Below, in pieces: positions 29,933 to 38,875 of a DNA stretch of 64,000 bases; within the stretch, counting starts at the first letter, position 1, and the number at the start of each line of letters is the position of its first letter. The stretch is from Listeria ivanovii subsp. ivanovii (GTDB lineage: Bacteria > Bacillota > Bacilli > Lactobacillales > Listeriaceae), in assembly GCF_900187025.1 (NCBI RefSeq), contig NZ_LT906478.1:1472001-1536000 (forward strand), written 5' to 3'. The notes beneath the pieces are model-generated. The model saw only the letters and a program-made list of their open reading frames with translations. It ran no database searches and was not told the origin of the DNA. The position numbers and the translations under genes were made by a program.

Positions 29933-30450
29933 AGTGATTCCTCCCACTTGATTTCGTTTTTCTTAGCTAATCGTTTTAAAATGACACTTTCCATCATTCG
30001 ATTTAATTTTGTTGCCATCCCATCTGTTTGTTTTACCGGGCGAACAAAAATGGTCGTTAATTTTTGTCGATTTCCGCCGAATATATCTGTCATAATTTGA
30101 TCCCCAATCATCACAGTTTCTTCTGGCGTTGCATCCATTTCTTTTAATGCCCAGCGGAAGTTACCACCAAGCGGTTTTTTTGCCCGAGCTAAATAAGGGA
30201 CATCAATTGCTTTTGCCACGCGAGCAACTCGTTCTTCATTATTGTTAGAAAAAATCATTACCTTGATTCCTTCTTCTTTCAATATCGTAAACCAGTTAAT
30301 TACTTCATCGGTAGCATCTAATTGATCCCATGCGAGCAGCGTATTATCTAAATCTGTTAAGATCGTGGTTTTACCCATTTTCCTAAGTTGTTCTGCTGTT
30401 ATTCCAAATGGAGTATTCAACATTTTATCTGGTGAGAATTGCTTTAGCAC
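29929..30450 (-). CDS. yqeG: HAD-family phosphatase YqeG
   Basis: This 173-residue HAD IIIA hydrolase has motif I TDLDNTLLAWD (Asp nucleophile), SNNNEERV, KKPLGGNF and motif III GDQIMTDIFGGNR. It resembles the mitochondrial PGP phosphatase family (Gep4), but substrates in Bacilli are not established. It uses a GTG start and is the first gene of the yqeG-to-methyltransferase cluster. Confidence 0.92.
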   Translation of the reverse strand: MLKQFSPDKMLNTPFGITAEQLRKMGKTTILTDLDNTLLAWDQLDATDEVINWFTILKEEGIKVMIFSNNNEERVARVAKAIDVPYLARAKKPLGGNFRWALKEMDATPEETVMIGDQIMTDIFGGNRQKLTTIFVRPVKQTDGMATKLNRMMESVILKRLAKKNEIKWEESL

Positions 30451-30544
30451 GTATTAGCACCTCATTCTTTTATTTAGTACAGTCTATTCTATCATACATT
30501 CAATTAGACTAATAATCTATAAATTTTACCATCTTTCTGCTTAT

Positions 30545-30575
30545 TTTACAAAAAAATCCGAGAAAATGGTATAAT
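30545..30575 (+). promoter_or_regulatory. Putative pepF promoter
   Basis: TATAAT at 30570-30575 is preceded by TTTACA at 30545-30550 (19-nt spacer; TTACAA gives 18). Confidence 0.55.
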
Positions 30576-30611
30576 ACCCAAGGAAACGTTATTTTTCAAG
30601 GAGGGAAACAA

Positions 30612-32420
30612 ATGTCGAAAAATTATGCATTGACTTGGGATTTAGAAAATATATATGCTGGGGGAAGCGGCTCAGAAGAATTACAGCAAACCCTAAAAAA
30701 AGTAAAGGCGGACTTAGATAGTTTTGTCACGAATGTTGCTGAATGGGATGTTCCTGAAAATGTCGAAGCTTCTGCAGAATTCCTTTTACTAGTGAACCAA
30801 AATGCTGCTATCTCTAAAGTCTTATTAACGGCTGGCTCTTTTTTAGAATGCCTCGCTTCTGCCGATATTAATGACACTCGTGCGAATGAGATTTCTGCGC
30901 TAATTTATCAATATGTTGCAACACTTGCAACTGCTGAAGATGAATGGCATGATAAGTTTGCTCAAGTACCGGACCGTGTTTGGAACGAATTAATGGAGCA
31001 AAATGGTTTGTCACAAATTAGTTTTGTTTTAAATGAAGCACGAACTAACCGCCGCAAAAAAGGTAGTAAAGAACAAGAAGCTGCCATTAATGCCTTAGCT
31101 GTTGATGGATATCGCGGCTGGTCAGATCATTATGATACTCTCGTAGGCAAATTACGGATGCAGGTCACGCTGGATGGTGAGGAAAAAGATGTTTCTGCTG
31201 GTCAAGCGCTTAATTTATTAAATCATCCGGACCGCGAAGTTCGTCAAGCTGTTTTTAAAGAATACACACGCGTTTGGCAACAAGAATCTCGTCTTTTCAG
31301 TGATACATTGAACCATTTATCCGGCTTCCGTCTTGCTACATACGATATCCGTAAGTGGGATAAGATATTAGATGAGCCATTAGCTATTAATCGTCTTGAT
31401 GAACAAACGCTTAAGTCGATGTGGAATGTTATCCAAACGCACAAACCGACTTTTATTCGCTTTTTGGATAGAAAAGCAAATTTACTAGGTCTTGAAAAAT
31501 TAAGTTTTTACGATGTGGAGGCCCCACTTGTTTTCTCTAGTGAACCAAAAAAATATACGTATCAAGAAGGCGCTGAATTTATCATTGAGCAATTCAACAA
31601 GTTCAGTCCAAAAATGGCAGACTTCGCGAGACATGCCTTTGAAAAAGGTTGGATTGAAGCGGAAGACCGTGATAATAAGCGTCCAGGTGGCTTCTGTACT
31701 GATTTCCCAGTAGAAAAAGAAAGTCGAATCTTCATGACGTATGACGGGGCTCCTGGAACTGTAGCTACACTAGCACACGAACTTGGCCATGCATTCCACT
31801 CTGATGTCATTCGCGAAGAACCTTTCGAAAATACCGACTATGCAATGAACGTTGCCGAAACTGCTTCTACTTTTGCTGAAATGATTATTGCAGACGCTGC
31901 TGTCAAAGACGCTAAAACAAAAGAAGAAAAAATTACTTTACTAGAAGATAAAATTGGTCGTAGTATTGCTTTCTTTATGAACATCCATGCTCGTTTTATA
32001 TTTGAAAGTAACTTTTACGAAGCTCGTAAACAAGGCGTAGTTTCCGTTGACCGATTAAACTCTTTAATGGAAGAAGCACAACGAGAAGCTTACTTAGATG
32101 CTTTAGATGAATACCATCCGCAGTTTTGGGCTTCTAAACTTCACTTTTATATTGCAGATGTGCCATTCTATAACTTCCCTTACACTTTTGGCTACCTATT
32201 CTCTCTTGGCATTTATCATAAGGCACAAGCTGAAGGTGCAAGCTATGAAGACAAGTATATTGCGCTACTGAAAGATACAGGTTCCATGACGACAGAGCAA
32301 CTTGCCGAAAAACATCTTGGTGTAGATTTACGTAAAGCAGATTTTTGGGAAGAAGCTGTTCAACTTGCTGCGAAAGATGTAGAAGATTTCCTTACTTTAA
32401 CAGAAGAATATGTAAAATAA
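30612..32420 (+). CDS. pepF: Oligoendopeptidase F (M3 family)
   Basis: This cytoplasmic zinc endopeptidase hydrolyses short oligopeptides. The 602-residue product is the usual length and has the HELGH zinc motif near residue 388 (ATLAHELGHAFHSD), followed by ETASTFAEMI (the third ligand Glu). The C-terminal YPYTFGYLFSLG-like segment (PYTFGYLFSLG) is typical of PepF. A GGAGGG site precedes the ATG. It is monocistronic and convergent with mtnN. Confidence 0.95.
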   Translation: MSKNYALTWDLENIYAGGSGSEELQQTLKKVKADLDSFVTNVAEWDVPENVEASAEFLLLVNQNAAISKVLLTAGSFLECLASADINDTRANEISALIYQYVATLATAEDEWHDKFAQVPDRVWNELMEQNGLSQISFVLNEARTNRRKKGSKEQEAAINALAVDGYRGWSDHYDTLVGKLRMQVTLDGEEKDVSAGQALNLLNHPDREVRQAVFKEYTRVWQQESRLFSDTLNHLSGFRLATYDIRKWDKILDEPLAINRLDEQTLKSMWNVIQTHKPTFIRFLDRKANLLGLEKLSFYDVEAPLVFSSEPKKYTYQEGAEFIIEQFNKFSPKMADFARHAFEKGWIEAEDRDNKRPGGFCTDFPVEKESRIFMTYDGAPGTVATLAHELGHAFHSDVIREEPFENTDYAMNVAETASTFAEMIIADAAVKDAKTKEEKITLLEDKIGRSIAFFMNIHARFIFESNFYEARKQGVVSVDRLNSLMEEAQREAYLDALDEYHPQFWASKLHFYIADVPFYNFPYTFGYLFSLGIYHKAQAEGASYEDKYIALLKDTGSMTTEQLAEKHLGVDLRKADFWEEAVQLAAKDVEDFLTLTEEYVK

Positions 32421-32421
32421 A

Positions 32422-32458
32422 AAATTCCTGGAGCGTAAAAACTCCAGGAATTTTTTTA
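32422..32458. terminator. Bidirectional terminator between pepF and mtnN
   Basis: The perfect stem AAATTCCTGGAG/CTCCAGGAATTT is flanked by A-run and T-run and serves both converging genes. Confidence 0.9.
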
Positions 32459-33160
32459 AATTGTTTTAAGTAATTCAATAATACAAGTAGAAGATTGTTT
32501 CGCTGCCAAATGAATGAATTCATCAAATGACATTGTTGCTTCTTGATTTGCTAAATCCGAAATAGCACGGATAATTAAAAACGGAATATCGAATTGATAC
32601 GCAACTTGTGCAATCGCAGCTGCTTCCATTTCGACAGCTTTGACATCTGGGAAAAATGTCCGAATAATTTCATGCTGATCTGGACGCATAATAAACGAAT
32701 CGTTGGTAATAACTAAACCAAATACGGCTTTATTTTCACTTGTAGAAAAGTAATCACGGTAAATGGTTTCTGCTTTTTTGAGTAGAACCGCGTCACCTTG
32801 GTAAAAAGCTGGCATACGTGGAACTTGACCATATGTATAGCCAAATTCCGTTACATCCACATCACCATATGCAAGACGATCCGAAATGATAACATCCCCT
32901 ACAGCAAGTCCCTCAGCCATTCCACCTGCAGACCCAGTGTTAATAATTATCTCTGGTTTAAATCGGTCTGCCATAAGCGTTGTTCCTAGTGCCGCATTCA
33001 CTTTACCGATGCCTGATTCTAATAAAATAACTTCTTTACTAGCAATTTCACCTAGATAGAATTTTGCACCACCAATGGTGACTTCTTCTACACTTCCCAT
33101 TGCTTCTTTTAATATGGCTACTTCTTCTTCCATTGCCCCAATAATACCAATTTTTCTCAT
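32456..33160 (-). CDS. mtnN: 5'-methylthioadenosine/S-adenosylhomocysteine nucleosidase
   Basis: It cleaves MTA and SAH, feeding methionine salvage and the LuxS route to AI-2. The 234-residue product has GIIGAMEEEVAILKE, STGSAGG-like NTGSAGGMAEGLAVGD, VEMEAAAIAQVA (substrate Glu) and RAISDLAN with the catalytic Asp. The GGAGG site fits the ATG at 33160. The upstream extension runs through the yrrS terminator and is rejected. Confidence 0.96.
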   Translation of the reverse strand: MRKIGIIGAMEEEVAILKEAMGSVEEVTIGGAKFYLGEIASKEVILLESGIGKVNAALGTTLMADRFKPEIIINTGSAGGMAEGLAVGDVIISDRLAYGDVDVTEFGYTYGQVPRMPAFYQGDAVLLKKAETIYRDYFSTSENKAVFGLVITNDSFIMRPDQHEIIRTFFPDVKAVEMEAAAIAQVAYQFDIPFLIIRAISDLANQEATMSFDEFIHLAAKQSSTCIIELLKTI

Positions 33161-33167
33161 TATGTAA

Positions 33168-33212
33168 CCTCCAAAAAAAAAGCACAGTAAGCTTCCATAA
33201 AACTTCTGTGCT
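33168..33212 (-). terminator. Hairpin between yrrS and mtnN
   Basis: On the minus strand AAAGCACAG and CTGTGCTTT are followed by a long T-run that directly precedes the mtnN GGAGG. It is an intrinsic terminator or attenuator within the greA-yrrS-mtnN unit. Confidence 0.8.
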
Positions 33213-33842
33213 TTATCTCTTATCGTTTGTTTTAAGTTCTTCAACTTTAGTTGGTTGCCATCCTTCGCCGTCTACCCAAGAGATATAGACACGATAAGCT
33301 TTATCAGGCGTTTCTTTAGCAGAAAGTGTCCCAATGGCCTGTGTTGCCGGATCAGCTCCTTGCTCTACAAACCAAAGCGATGTATCTGCGATTGGAATAT
33401 CTGTTGCAGCAGAAAAGGCTTTTCGTTTTTCTTGCCAGTCAACACTTGTGGAACTGTACGAATTTACGTGATCTCCCGTTTGCTCTGTACCAATTGGTTT
33501 CCAGTTTTTAGTAATAACTTTCGCCACGTTTGGATCATCACTATCGGTAGTTTCTGTTTTGTCGTCAGCTGTTGTTTCTTCTTTTTTAGTTGTCTTGTTT
33601 GATTTAGCGGCATCTTCTTTTTTCGCAGTGGAAGATGCCGTTTTGTTTGGTTGATCTGCCGGATCGCTTTCTGTTTTAAACAAAACAAAGTACAAGCTAC
33701 CAATGATAAGTAAGCTTACCACGATAATTAAGATATTTAAGACCAAATTGGTTTTTTTTCGCTTGGTATTTTGCTGTGAACGAGACCCTTCGACCATATT
33801 TTGCTTAATGCGACGATTATTAGATTGTCGATTGTCTGCCAT
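33213..33842 (-). CDS. yrrS: DUF1510 (YrrS-like) membrane protein
   Basis: Its biochemical function is unknown; YrrS homologues are linked to cell-wall synthesis proteins. The 209-residue protein has a basic N terminus, one TM helix (about 34-56) and a low-complexity Lys/Thr/Glu/Asp-rich extracytoplasmic linker (about 65-105). A folded DUF1510 domain ends in YISWVDGEGWQPTKVEELK. ATG at 33848 is too close to the ribosome binding site, so the ATG at 33842 is used. It lies between greA and mtnN. Confidence 0.85.
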   Translation of the reverse strand: MADNRQSNNRRIKQNMVEGSRSQQNTKRKKTNLVLNILIIVVSLLIIGSLYFVLFKTESDPADQPNKTASSTAKKEDAAKSNKTTKKEETTADDKTETTDSDDPNVAKVITKNWKPIGTEQTGDHVNSYSSTSVDWQEKRKAFSAATDIPIADTSLWFVEQGADPATQAIGTLSAKETPDKAYRVYISWVDGEGWQPTKVEELKTNDKR

Positions 33843-33892
33843 TTGCATTCACCACCTTATAAGTAACCGCTGTAAAAACACAATTAGCCAAA

Positions 33893-34375
33893 TTAAGATG
33901 CAGTGATTTTTTGAATCTTAACGCTCATATCGCCAGCAGGTGTTTGGATAGTTACTTCTTCCCCTTCTTTATGGCCAAGTAAACCTTTGGCAATTGGAGA
34001 ATCGTTGGAAATTTTCCCTTCAAATGGATCTGCTTCTGCACTACCTACAATGGTATAAGTTTCTTCCACGCCATCAGGTAACTCAACAAAAGTAACGGTA
34101 TTTCCTAGTGTTACTAAGCCATTATGCGCTTCTGCAGCGTCAATGATTTGAGCATTGCGAATCATATTTTCGATAGTAGTGATACGGCCTTCCACAAATG
34201 CTTGTTCGTCTTTTGCCGAATCATACTCGGAGTTCTCAGATAAATCACCAAAACTACGAGCAATTTTAATACGTTCTACTACTTCTTTACGTTTTACTGT
34301 TTTTAATTCTTGTAGTTCATTTTCTAACTTTGCTTTCCCATCTAGGGTCATTGGAAATACTTTTTCTGTCGCCAA
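33893..34375 (-). CDS. greA: Transcript cleavage factor GreA
   Basis: GreA rescues backtracked RNA polymerase by stimulating transcript cleavage. The 160-residue protein has an N-terminal coiled coil with the acidic tip ([20 protein letters not shown]) and a C-terminal FKBP-like domain ([13 protein letters not shown]). The start is a TTG ([10 protein letters not shown]) set by AAAGGAG; the upstream extension covers an apparent leader. Confidence 0.96.
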   Translation of the reverse strand: MATEKVFPMTLDGKAKLENELQELKTVKRKEVVERIKIARSFGDLSENSEYDSAKDEQAFVEGRITTIENMIRNAQIIDAAEAHNGLVTLGNTVTFVELPDGVEETYTIVGSAEADPFEGKISNDSPIAKGLLGHKEGEEVTIQTPAGDMSVKIQKITAS

Positions 34376-34413
34376 TCGATTTCTCTCCTTTTGTTGGTTC
34401 ATTATTGTATAGA

Positions 34414-34446
34414 AAAGCACGGAGGTATCTCTCCGCACCTTTACCA
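34414..34446 (-). terminator. Hairpin in the greA leader (terminator or attenuator)
   Basis: On the minus strand GCGGAG and CTCCGT pair, followed by GCTTTTC. The T-run is short. It lies between the candidate greA promoter and the greA start. Confidence 0.45.
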
Positions 34447-34522
34447 AATATTACTACTCGTCAGAAAGATTAACACGCCACGCTTGAAATAGCAAGCAAT
34501 TGTCTCTCTTTTTACTAGGAAA

Positions 34523-34551
34523 ATTTTACCTTAATTTTTCGCATTTGACAA
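34523..34551 (-). promoter_or_regulatory. Putative greA promoter
   Basis: On the minus strand TTGTCA (34546-34551) and TAAAAT (34523-34528) are separated by 17 nt, implying a leader of about 140 nt before greA. Confidence 0.65.
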
Positions 34552-34564
34552 GTGATACCTATGT

Positions 34565-35194
34565 TTATGCATGTTTTTGTAAGATTGATTCAATTTTTGT
34601 TGTCATTAAGTCTATTGCTACATGATTTTCGCCGCCTTCTGGAATAATAATATCAGCAAACTTTTTGGTAGGCTCAATAAATTCATTATGCATTGGTTTC
34701 ACAACAGAAAGGTACTGTTCAATCACAGATTCCATTGTTCTGCCCCGTTCTTTCATGTCACGAAGCAAACGACGGATAAAGCGGATATCGTCATCTGTAT
34801 CAACATAGACTTTTATATCCATTAAATCTCTGAGGCGTTTATCTTCTAAAATTAAAATACCTTCTAAAATAATGACTTCACGTGGCTCTTGGATTTCTAC
34901 TTCTTTTTTACGCGTGTATTTAGCATAGTCATAAATTGGTTTTTCAATCGTTTCATAACGACGAAGCGCCGCAATATGCGAGATTAATAACTCTGTATCG
35001 AAAGCAAGCGGATGATCATAGTTCACTTTTATTCGATCTTCAAAAGGGATATCTGCTTGGTCATGATAGTATACGTCTTGAGCAAGCATTAAAATTGAAT
35101 GACCGCTAAAATGATTACAAATTGCTTTTGTTACACTGGTTTTCCCAGAACCCGAGCCACCTGTTACGCCTACTACAATTGGTTTTTTTGTCAT
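34565..35194 (-). CDS. udk: Uridine kinase
   Basis: Udk phosphorylates uridine and cytidine in pyrimidine salvage. The 209-residue P-loop kinase has [14 protein letters not shown] near residue 10, [31 protein letters not shown] and [15 protein letters not shown] (lid). GGAGG precedes the ATG, which overlaps the methyltransferase stop as ATGA. Confidence 0.96.
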   Translation of the reverse strand: MTKKPIVVGVTGGSGSGKTSVTKAICNHFSGHSILMLAQDVYYHDQADIPFEDRIKVNYDHPLAFDTELLISHIAALRRYETIEKPIYDYAKYTRKKEVEIQEPREVIILEGILILEDKRLRDLMDIKVYVDTDDDIRFIRRLLRDMKERGRTMESVIEQYLSVVKPMHNEFIEPTKKFADIIIPEGGENHVAIDLMTTKIESILQKHA

Positions 35195-35844
35195 GATACG
35201 CCTCCTGTTTTCCTTCTTTTGGAAATAGATAGACCATCTCCAAGTGGTATCGTTGTTGTCTCAAAATCAGGATGGGTAACTAAAAAATCATTGAAATGGC
35301 GCATTTTTCTGGCTACGCGGAGTTTTCGTTGTTTTTCAGGAGACATATCCAGTGCCAAGCCTTTGAAGAGTACATTATCGCTATAGATAACACCATCTGG
35401 CGCTAAAGAATTTGTATAAATATGGAAAAATTTCTCATATTGTGCTTTAGCTGCATCTATAAAAATCGCATCAAACGGTCCATAGGATGAAATTTCTTCT
35501 GCCCCTTCAATTGCATCTGTTAATAGGACTTTTACTCTGTCAGCAGCTCCGTAGCGTTCAATATTATGTATTGCTTGTTTATAACGTTCTTCGTCGCGTT
35601 CTACTGAAATGATTTCCGCTCCCGGAAGCTTATCTGCCATTTTAAGTGCTGAGTAACCAATTGCAGTTCCTAGTTCTAAAATCCGTTGTGGTTTTTGAAT
35701 ATCCAGAATTTGAAGTAAACAATAGAGAGAGTCTCGCTCCATAATCGGAACTTCATTTTCCTTCGCATATTTTTCTAATTCCACAAAAAAAGGACTGCTT
35801 TCGGGAATGTGTTTTAATAAATAGTCATGAATAATATCATTCAC
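35191..35844 (-). CDS. yrrM: O-methyltransferase (YrrM type)
   Basis: This 217-residue class I O-methyltransferase of the caffeoyl-CoA/catechol OMT family has [16 protein letters not shown] near residue 55, [10 protein letters not shown] and [13 protein letters not shown]. Homologues in Bacillus (TrmR/YrrM) methylate 5-hydroxyuridine at tRNA position 34, which is the likely role; that assignment is from the family. It uses a GTG start with AGGAG upstream and is coupled to udk. Confidence 0.9.
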   Translation of the reverse strand: MNDIIHDYLLKHIPESSPFFVELEKYAKENEVPIMERDSLYCLLQILDIQKPQRILELGTAIGYSALKMADKLPGAEIISVERDEERYKQAIHNIERYGAADRVKVLLTDAIEGAEEISSYGPFDAIFIDAAKAQYEKFFHIYTNSLAPDGVIYSDNVLFKGLALDMSPEKQRKLRVARKMRHFNDFLVTHPDFETTTIPLGDGLSISKRRKTGGVS

Positions 35845-35865
35845 TTTTCGCTTCTCCTATTCTAA

Positions 35866-35912
35866 CAAACAAAGCACCTGCCAAACAACATGCGGAACAT
35901 GTAGCTGACAAG
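35866..35912 (-). terminator. Candidate terminator after mltG
   Basis: On the minus strand CACTTGTC pairs with GGCAGGTG around an inner ACATG/CATGT stem, followed by CTTTGTTTG. The stem is imperfect and the T-run is interrupted. Confidence 0.5.
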
Positions 35913-35920
35913 TGGTTGTT

Positions 35921-36994
35921 TTAATTATTTTTTGTAATATGTTCTTCTTTTAATTTATTGTGCTCTTCTAAAGTTTTTGAGAAATACACTTCTCCTGTTT
36001 TTGTGTTGGCTAAGAAATATAGATAATCCGTTTTTTCAGGATAAAGAGCTGCTTCCATAGAAGATTCACCACTATTCGAAATCGGACCTGGTGGTAATCC
36101 CTTATTTCTGTAAGTATTATACGGAGAATCTACTTCTAAATCTGCATAAGTTGTTTTACTTTTGTGTTTTCCAAGCGCATAAAGAACGGTCGGATCTGTT
36201 TGTAGACGCATATCTTCTGCTAGTCGATTATAAAAAACACTTGCAATTTTTTTACGGTCAACATTTTCTGTCGCTTCTTTTTCAATAATGGAAGACATAG
36301 TTAAAAAATCATGCACAGACATTTTTTGTTTAGCTAGTTCGTCTCGGTATTTAGCAATGTTTAAATCCGTTGCTTTGACCATTTCTTCAATAATAGTTTC
36401 TGCTGTTGCATTTGTATCCTTAAATGTGTATGTTGCTGGGTAAAGGTATCCTTCAAGCGGATGTTTAATATCTTTATTTAATACATCACTTGTTACCGTT
36501 TCTGGATATTTATCCATCATCGTTGCAATAAAATCAGGATTATCCATTGTTTCTAAAACATCTGCTTTTTTTAATTTAGGTTGATAAGCAACAATTCTAT
36601 CAGCAATTTGGTCTAGGGTATATCCTTCTGGAACAATCAATTTTTCTGGCGCAACGGTTTTACCATCTTGCATTTTTTTCACGATTTGATCTGTGTTCAT
36701 CGAGGGACTTAGCTCGTAATTACCGGCTTTTAAATTAGCATCATTATTATATTTTACATAAAAAGAAAAGATCGAAGCATTATTGATTACTTTTTTATTT
36801 TCTAAAATAGTAGAAATATCCGAAATACTTGAACCAGCTGGGATTTCCACAATAACGTTCTCTTTATTTGCTTCATCTCTTGGTTCCAATTGTGATTTTA
36901 CATAATAGTATCCGGAAAAAGTAGCAATCACTAAAATTATAATAATAATAGAAATAATGATTGTAATTTTCTTTCCTTTTGTATTATTCTTCAT
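35921..36994 (-). CDS. mltG: Endolytic transglycosylase MltG (YceG)
   Basis: MltG cleaves nascent peptidoglycan strands at the membrane. The 357-residue protein has one N-terminal TM helix (about 10-33), a LysM-like segment (VEIPAGSSISDISTILE) and the YceG domain. The catalytic Glu lies in SSIIEKEATE and the C-terminal motif is PYNTYRNKGLPPGPI. ATG at 37006 is also in frame, but GAGGT lies just before 36994. It faces dedA across divergent promoters. Confidence 0.94.
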   Translation of the reverse strand: MKNNTKGKKITIIISIIIIILVIATFSGYYYVKSQLEPRDEANKENVIVEIPAGSSISDISTILENKKVINNASIFSFYVKYNNDANLKAGNYELSPSMNTDQIVKKMQDGKTVAPEKLIVPEGYTLDQIADRIVAYQPKLKKADVLETMDNPDFIATMMDKYPETVTSDVLNKDIKHPLEGYLYPATYTFKDTNATAETIIEEMVKATDLNIAKYRDELAKQKMSVHDFLTMSSIIEKEATENVDRKKIASVFYNRLAEDMRLQTDPTVLYALGKHKSKTTYADLEVDSPYNTYRNKGLPPGPISNSGESSMEAALYPEKTDYLYFLANTKTGEVYFSKTLEEHNKLKEEHITKNN

Positions 36995-37029
36995 AATAGA
37001 CCTCATTTCATTGAAAACAATTCTTATCT

Positions 37030-37035
37030 ATTATA
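37030..37035 (-). promoter_or_regulatory. -10 element of mltG
   Basis: TATAAT on the minus strand is preceded by TCGG; the -35 is weak. It mirrors the dedA -10 on the other strand (see findings). Confidence 0.5.
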
Positions 37036-37107
37036 CCGATTATCTAAATAAAATGCTATTCAATATAGAAATATTTCTTAAAAAGTGACGTTTTTATGTT
37101 TTTTCGG

Positions 37108-37113
37108 TATAAT
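37108..37113 (+). promoter_or_regulatory. -10 element of dedA
   Basis: TATAAT is preceded by TCGG. GTGACG lies 17 nt upstream as a weak -35. Confidence 0.5.
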
Positions 37114-37196
37114 GAATAGCGTGATTTATCGAACAAGACAGAATCGGTCAAAGACTTGCTTCTGCCAATTAAATATCGTTTGAAGGAGTCTTTTAA

Positions 37197-37823
37197 ATGT
37201 TGCATACGTTCATACAAAGTTTACAAGATTTCACCATGTGGTTGGTTGATTCGCTTGGTCATTGGGGAATTTTCCTTGGTATGTTGATTGAAAGTGTTTG
37301 TATCCCGCTTCCTAGTGAAGTCATTATGCTGTTTGGTGGTTTTATGGCAGAAGCTGGAAAACTAAATTTCTGGTTGGTTGTTTTTGCTGGGATTGCTGGA
37401 AATCTGGTTGGTTCGCTTATTGCCTATTATATTGGTAAATATGGCGGTAGAGCGTTAGTATTAAAATTCGGGAAATATATTTTTTTAAATGTGAAACACT
37501 TAGATAAAGCAGAACTTTGGTTTGGCCGTTATGGTGCTAGAGCCGTTTTCTTCGGTCGGGTTTTACCGGTTATTCGAACATTCATTTCCTTGCCTGCTGG
37601 GATTGCTAAAATGAATGTTTGGAAATTCGTTATTTATACGATTTTAGGTTGTATCCCGTGGAATATTTTCCTCACTTGGCTTGGCTATACACTCGGTTCG
37701 AATTGGAGCGTGGTAGAAAAATATACCCGCCCGATTAGTTATGTAATGTTAGCTTTAGTTGTTGGAATTGTAATCTACCTTGCTTATAAAGTATGGAATA
37801 AACGCGCTAGAGGCGCAAAATAA
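37197..37823 (+). CDS. DedA/SNARE-associated family membrane protein
   Basis: DedA-superfamily proteins are integral membrane transporters or scramblases; some recycle undecaprenyl phosphate or phosphatidylethanolamine, but the member here is not assigned. The 208-residue protein has several TM helices, the family motifs ESVCIPLPSEVIML and GGRALVLKFGKY, and FGRVLPVIRTFISLPAGIAKM with the conserved Arg and Pro. AAGGAG precedes the ATG. Monocistronic, divergent from mltG. Confidence 0.92.
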   Translation: MLHTFIQSLQDFTMWLVDSLGHWGIFLGMLIESVCIPLPSEVIMLFGGFMAEAGKLNFWLVVFAGIAGNLVGSLIAYYIGKYGGRALVLKFGKYIFLNVKHLDKAELWFGRYGARAVFFGRVLPVIRTFISLPAGIAKMNVWKFVIYTILGCIPWNIFLTWLGYTLGSNWSVVEKYTRPISYVMLALVVGIVIYLAYKVWNKRARGAK

Positions 37824-37865
37824 AAAGCATATCTTGACAAAATCTGTCAGGACATGCTTTTTTGC
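37820..37865. terminator. Terminator between dedA and the DUF1292 gene
   Basis: AAAAAGCAT and ATGCTTTTTT form the base, with an inner TTGACA/TGTCAG stem. It is usable in both directions between converging genes. Confidence 0.85.
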
Positions 37866-37867
37866 TA

Positions 37868-38170
37868 TTATTCTTCGTCTTCGTCAGCTAAAAATGTTGC
37901 GAGGATTTCTTCAATCATATCCCACTCATCATCTGTTTCTACTGGTTGAAGTTGGCCTTGTTTGCCTTCTTCATCTTGAATGTAGCTAGATGCAAGGATT
38001 TCGATTTCTTCATCTTCGCTTTTACCTGCTGGGAAGTATAATACATATGATTTCTCAAAAGCTTCGGAATCAAAATCAAAAAGAATTTCGTATGCTTCTT
38101 CTTTTCCTTCTTCATTTGTAATCCAAATAATATTTTCTTCTTCGTGGTTATGGTTATGTTCTTCTGCCAT
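37868..38170 (-). CDS. DUF1292 family small acidic protein (YrzB-like)
   Basis: This 100-residue cytoplasmic acidic protein of unknown function starts [13 protein letters not shown], a His/Glu-rich head that could bind metal. It then has the DUF1292 core ([23 protein letters not shown]) and a C terminus rich in Asp/Glu. AGGTG sets the ATG at 38170. It ends the reoM-ruvX-DUF1292 group, an order conserved in Bacilli. Confidence 0.9.
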   Translation of the reverse strand: MAEEHNHNHEEENIIWITNEEGKEEAYEILFDFDSEAFEKSYVLYFPAGKSEDEEIEILASSYIQDEEGKQGQLQPVETDDEWDMIEEILATFLADEDEE

Positions 38171-38184
38171 CAAATTCACCTCAA

Positions 38185-38601
38185 TTAATTAGTAGTGTCC
38201 AAATAGGACTGTAAAATCATCACTGCAGCTAACTTATCGATGACTTCTTTTCGCTTTTTACGCGAAACGTCTGCTTCGATTAAAGTTCTTTCAGCAGCAG
38301 TTGTTGTTAAACGTTCATCCCAGAGTACCACAGGCAAACCAATTCTTGCCTCCAGTACTTCTGCATATATTTTAGAACTTTCCGCACGAGGGCCGATGGT
38401 ATTATTCATGTTTTTTGGAAGACCGACAACCACTTTTTCGACTTCGTATTCGAGCACTAGTTCTTTCACTCGATCATAGCCGAATTGTTTTCGTTTCTCG
38501 TCAATCTGAATGGTTTCAACACCTTGTGCAGTCCAACCTAGTGGATCACTTATCGCTACGCCGACTGTTTTAGAGCCGACATCTAAACCCATTATTCTCA
38601 T
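38185..38601 (-). CDS. ruvX: Putative pre-16S rRNA nuclease / RuvX-family resolvase-like protein
   Basis: YqgF/RuvX proteins have an RNase H-like fold and process the pre-16S rRNA 5' end. The 138-residue protein has [16 protein letters not shown] with the first acidic residue, VVGLPKNMN, and [12 protein letters not shown] with further catalytic acids. It overlaps reoM by 4 bp (ATGA). Confidence 0.94.
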   Translation of the reverse strand: MRIMGLDVGSKTVGVAISDPLGWTAQGVETIQIDEKRKQFGYDRVKELVLEYEVEKVVVGLPKNMNNTIGPRAESSKIYAEVLEARIGLPVVLWDERLTTTAAERTLIEADVSRKKRKEVIDKLAAVMILQSYLDTTN

Positions 38602-38870
38602 TTCTCACCAATTTCGTTATTTTTCAGATACGCTTTGACAAGTTCCTCGATAATTTCATCTCGTTCTAACCGGCGTATCATACTTCTAGCATCCTTATGG
38701 CGAGGAATATAAGCAGGATCACCTGAAAGTAAGTAACCAACGATTTGATTAACGGGATTATAGCCTTTTTCTTCAAGAGCAACGTAGACTTGTTTCATTA
38801 ATTTTTTTACATCTTCTTCAATTGAGTCATCGCCGAAGTTGTAAAACATTGTTTGATCTTTTGAATCCAT
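38598..38870 (-). CDS. reoM: ReoM, phospho-regulated controller of MurA degradation (IreB/DUF965)
   Basis: In L. monocytogenes ReoM stimulates ClpCP-dependent proteolysis of MurA, the first peptidoglycan enzyme. Phosphorylation of Thr7 by the PASTA kinase PrkA blocks this. The 90-residue product keeps that site (MDSKDQTMF, Thr7) and the all-helical DUF965 core ([38 protein letters not shown]). GAGGTG precedes the ATG and lies inside a 12-bp inverted repeat. It is upstream of ruvX and downstream of alaS. Confidence 0.95.
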   Translation of the reverse strand: MDSKDQTMFYNFGDDSIEEDVKKLMKQVYVALEEKGYNPVNQIVGYLLSGDPAYIPRHKDARSMIRRLERDEIIEELVKAYLKNNEIGEK

Positions 38871-38875
38871 AATCG

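Noticed and set aside
33168-33212. SAM- or methionine-linked riboswitch before mtnN
   Set aside because: Only about 45 nt with a simple hairpin and T-run; too short for any known aptamer, so called a terminator.
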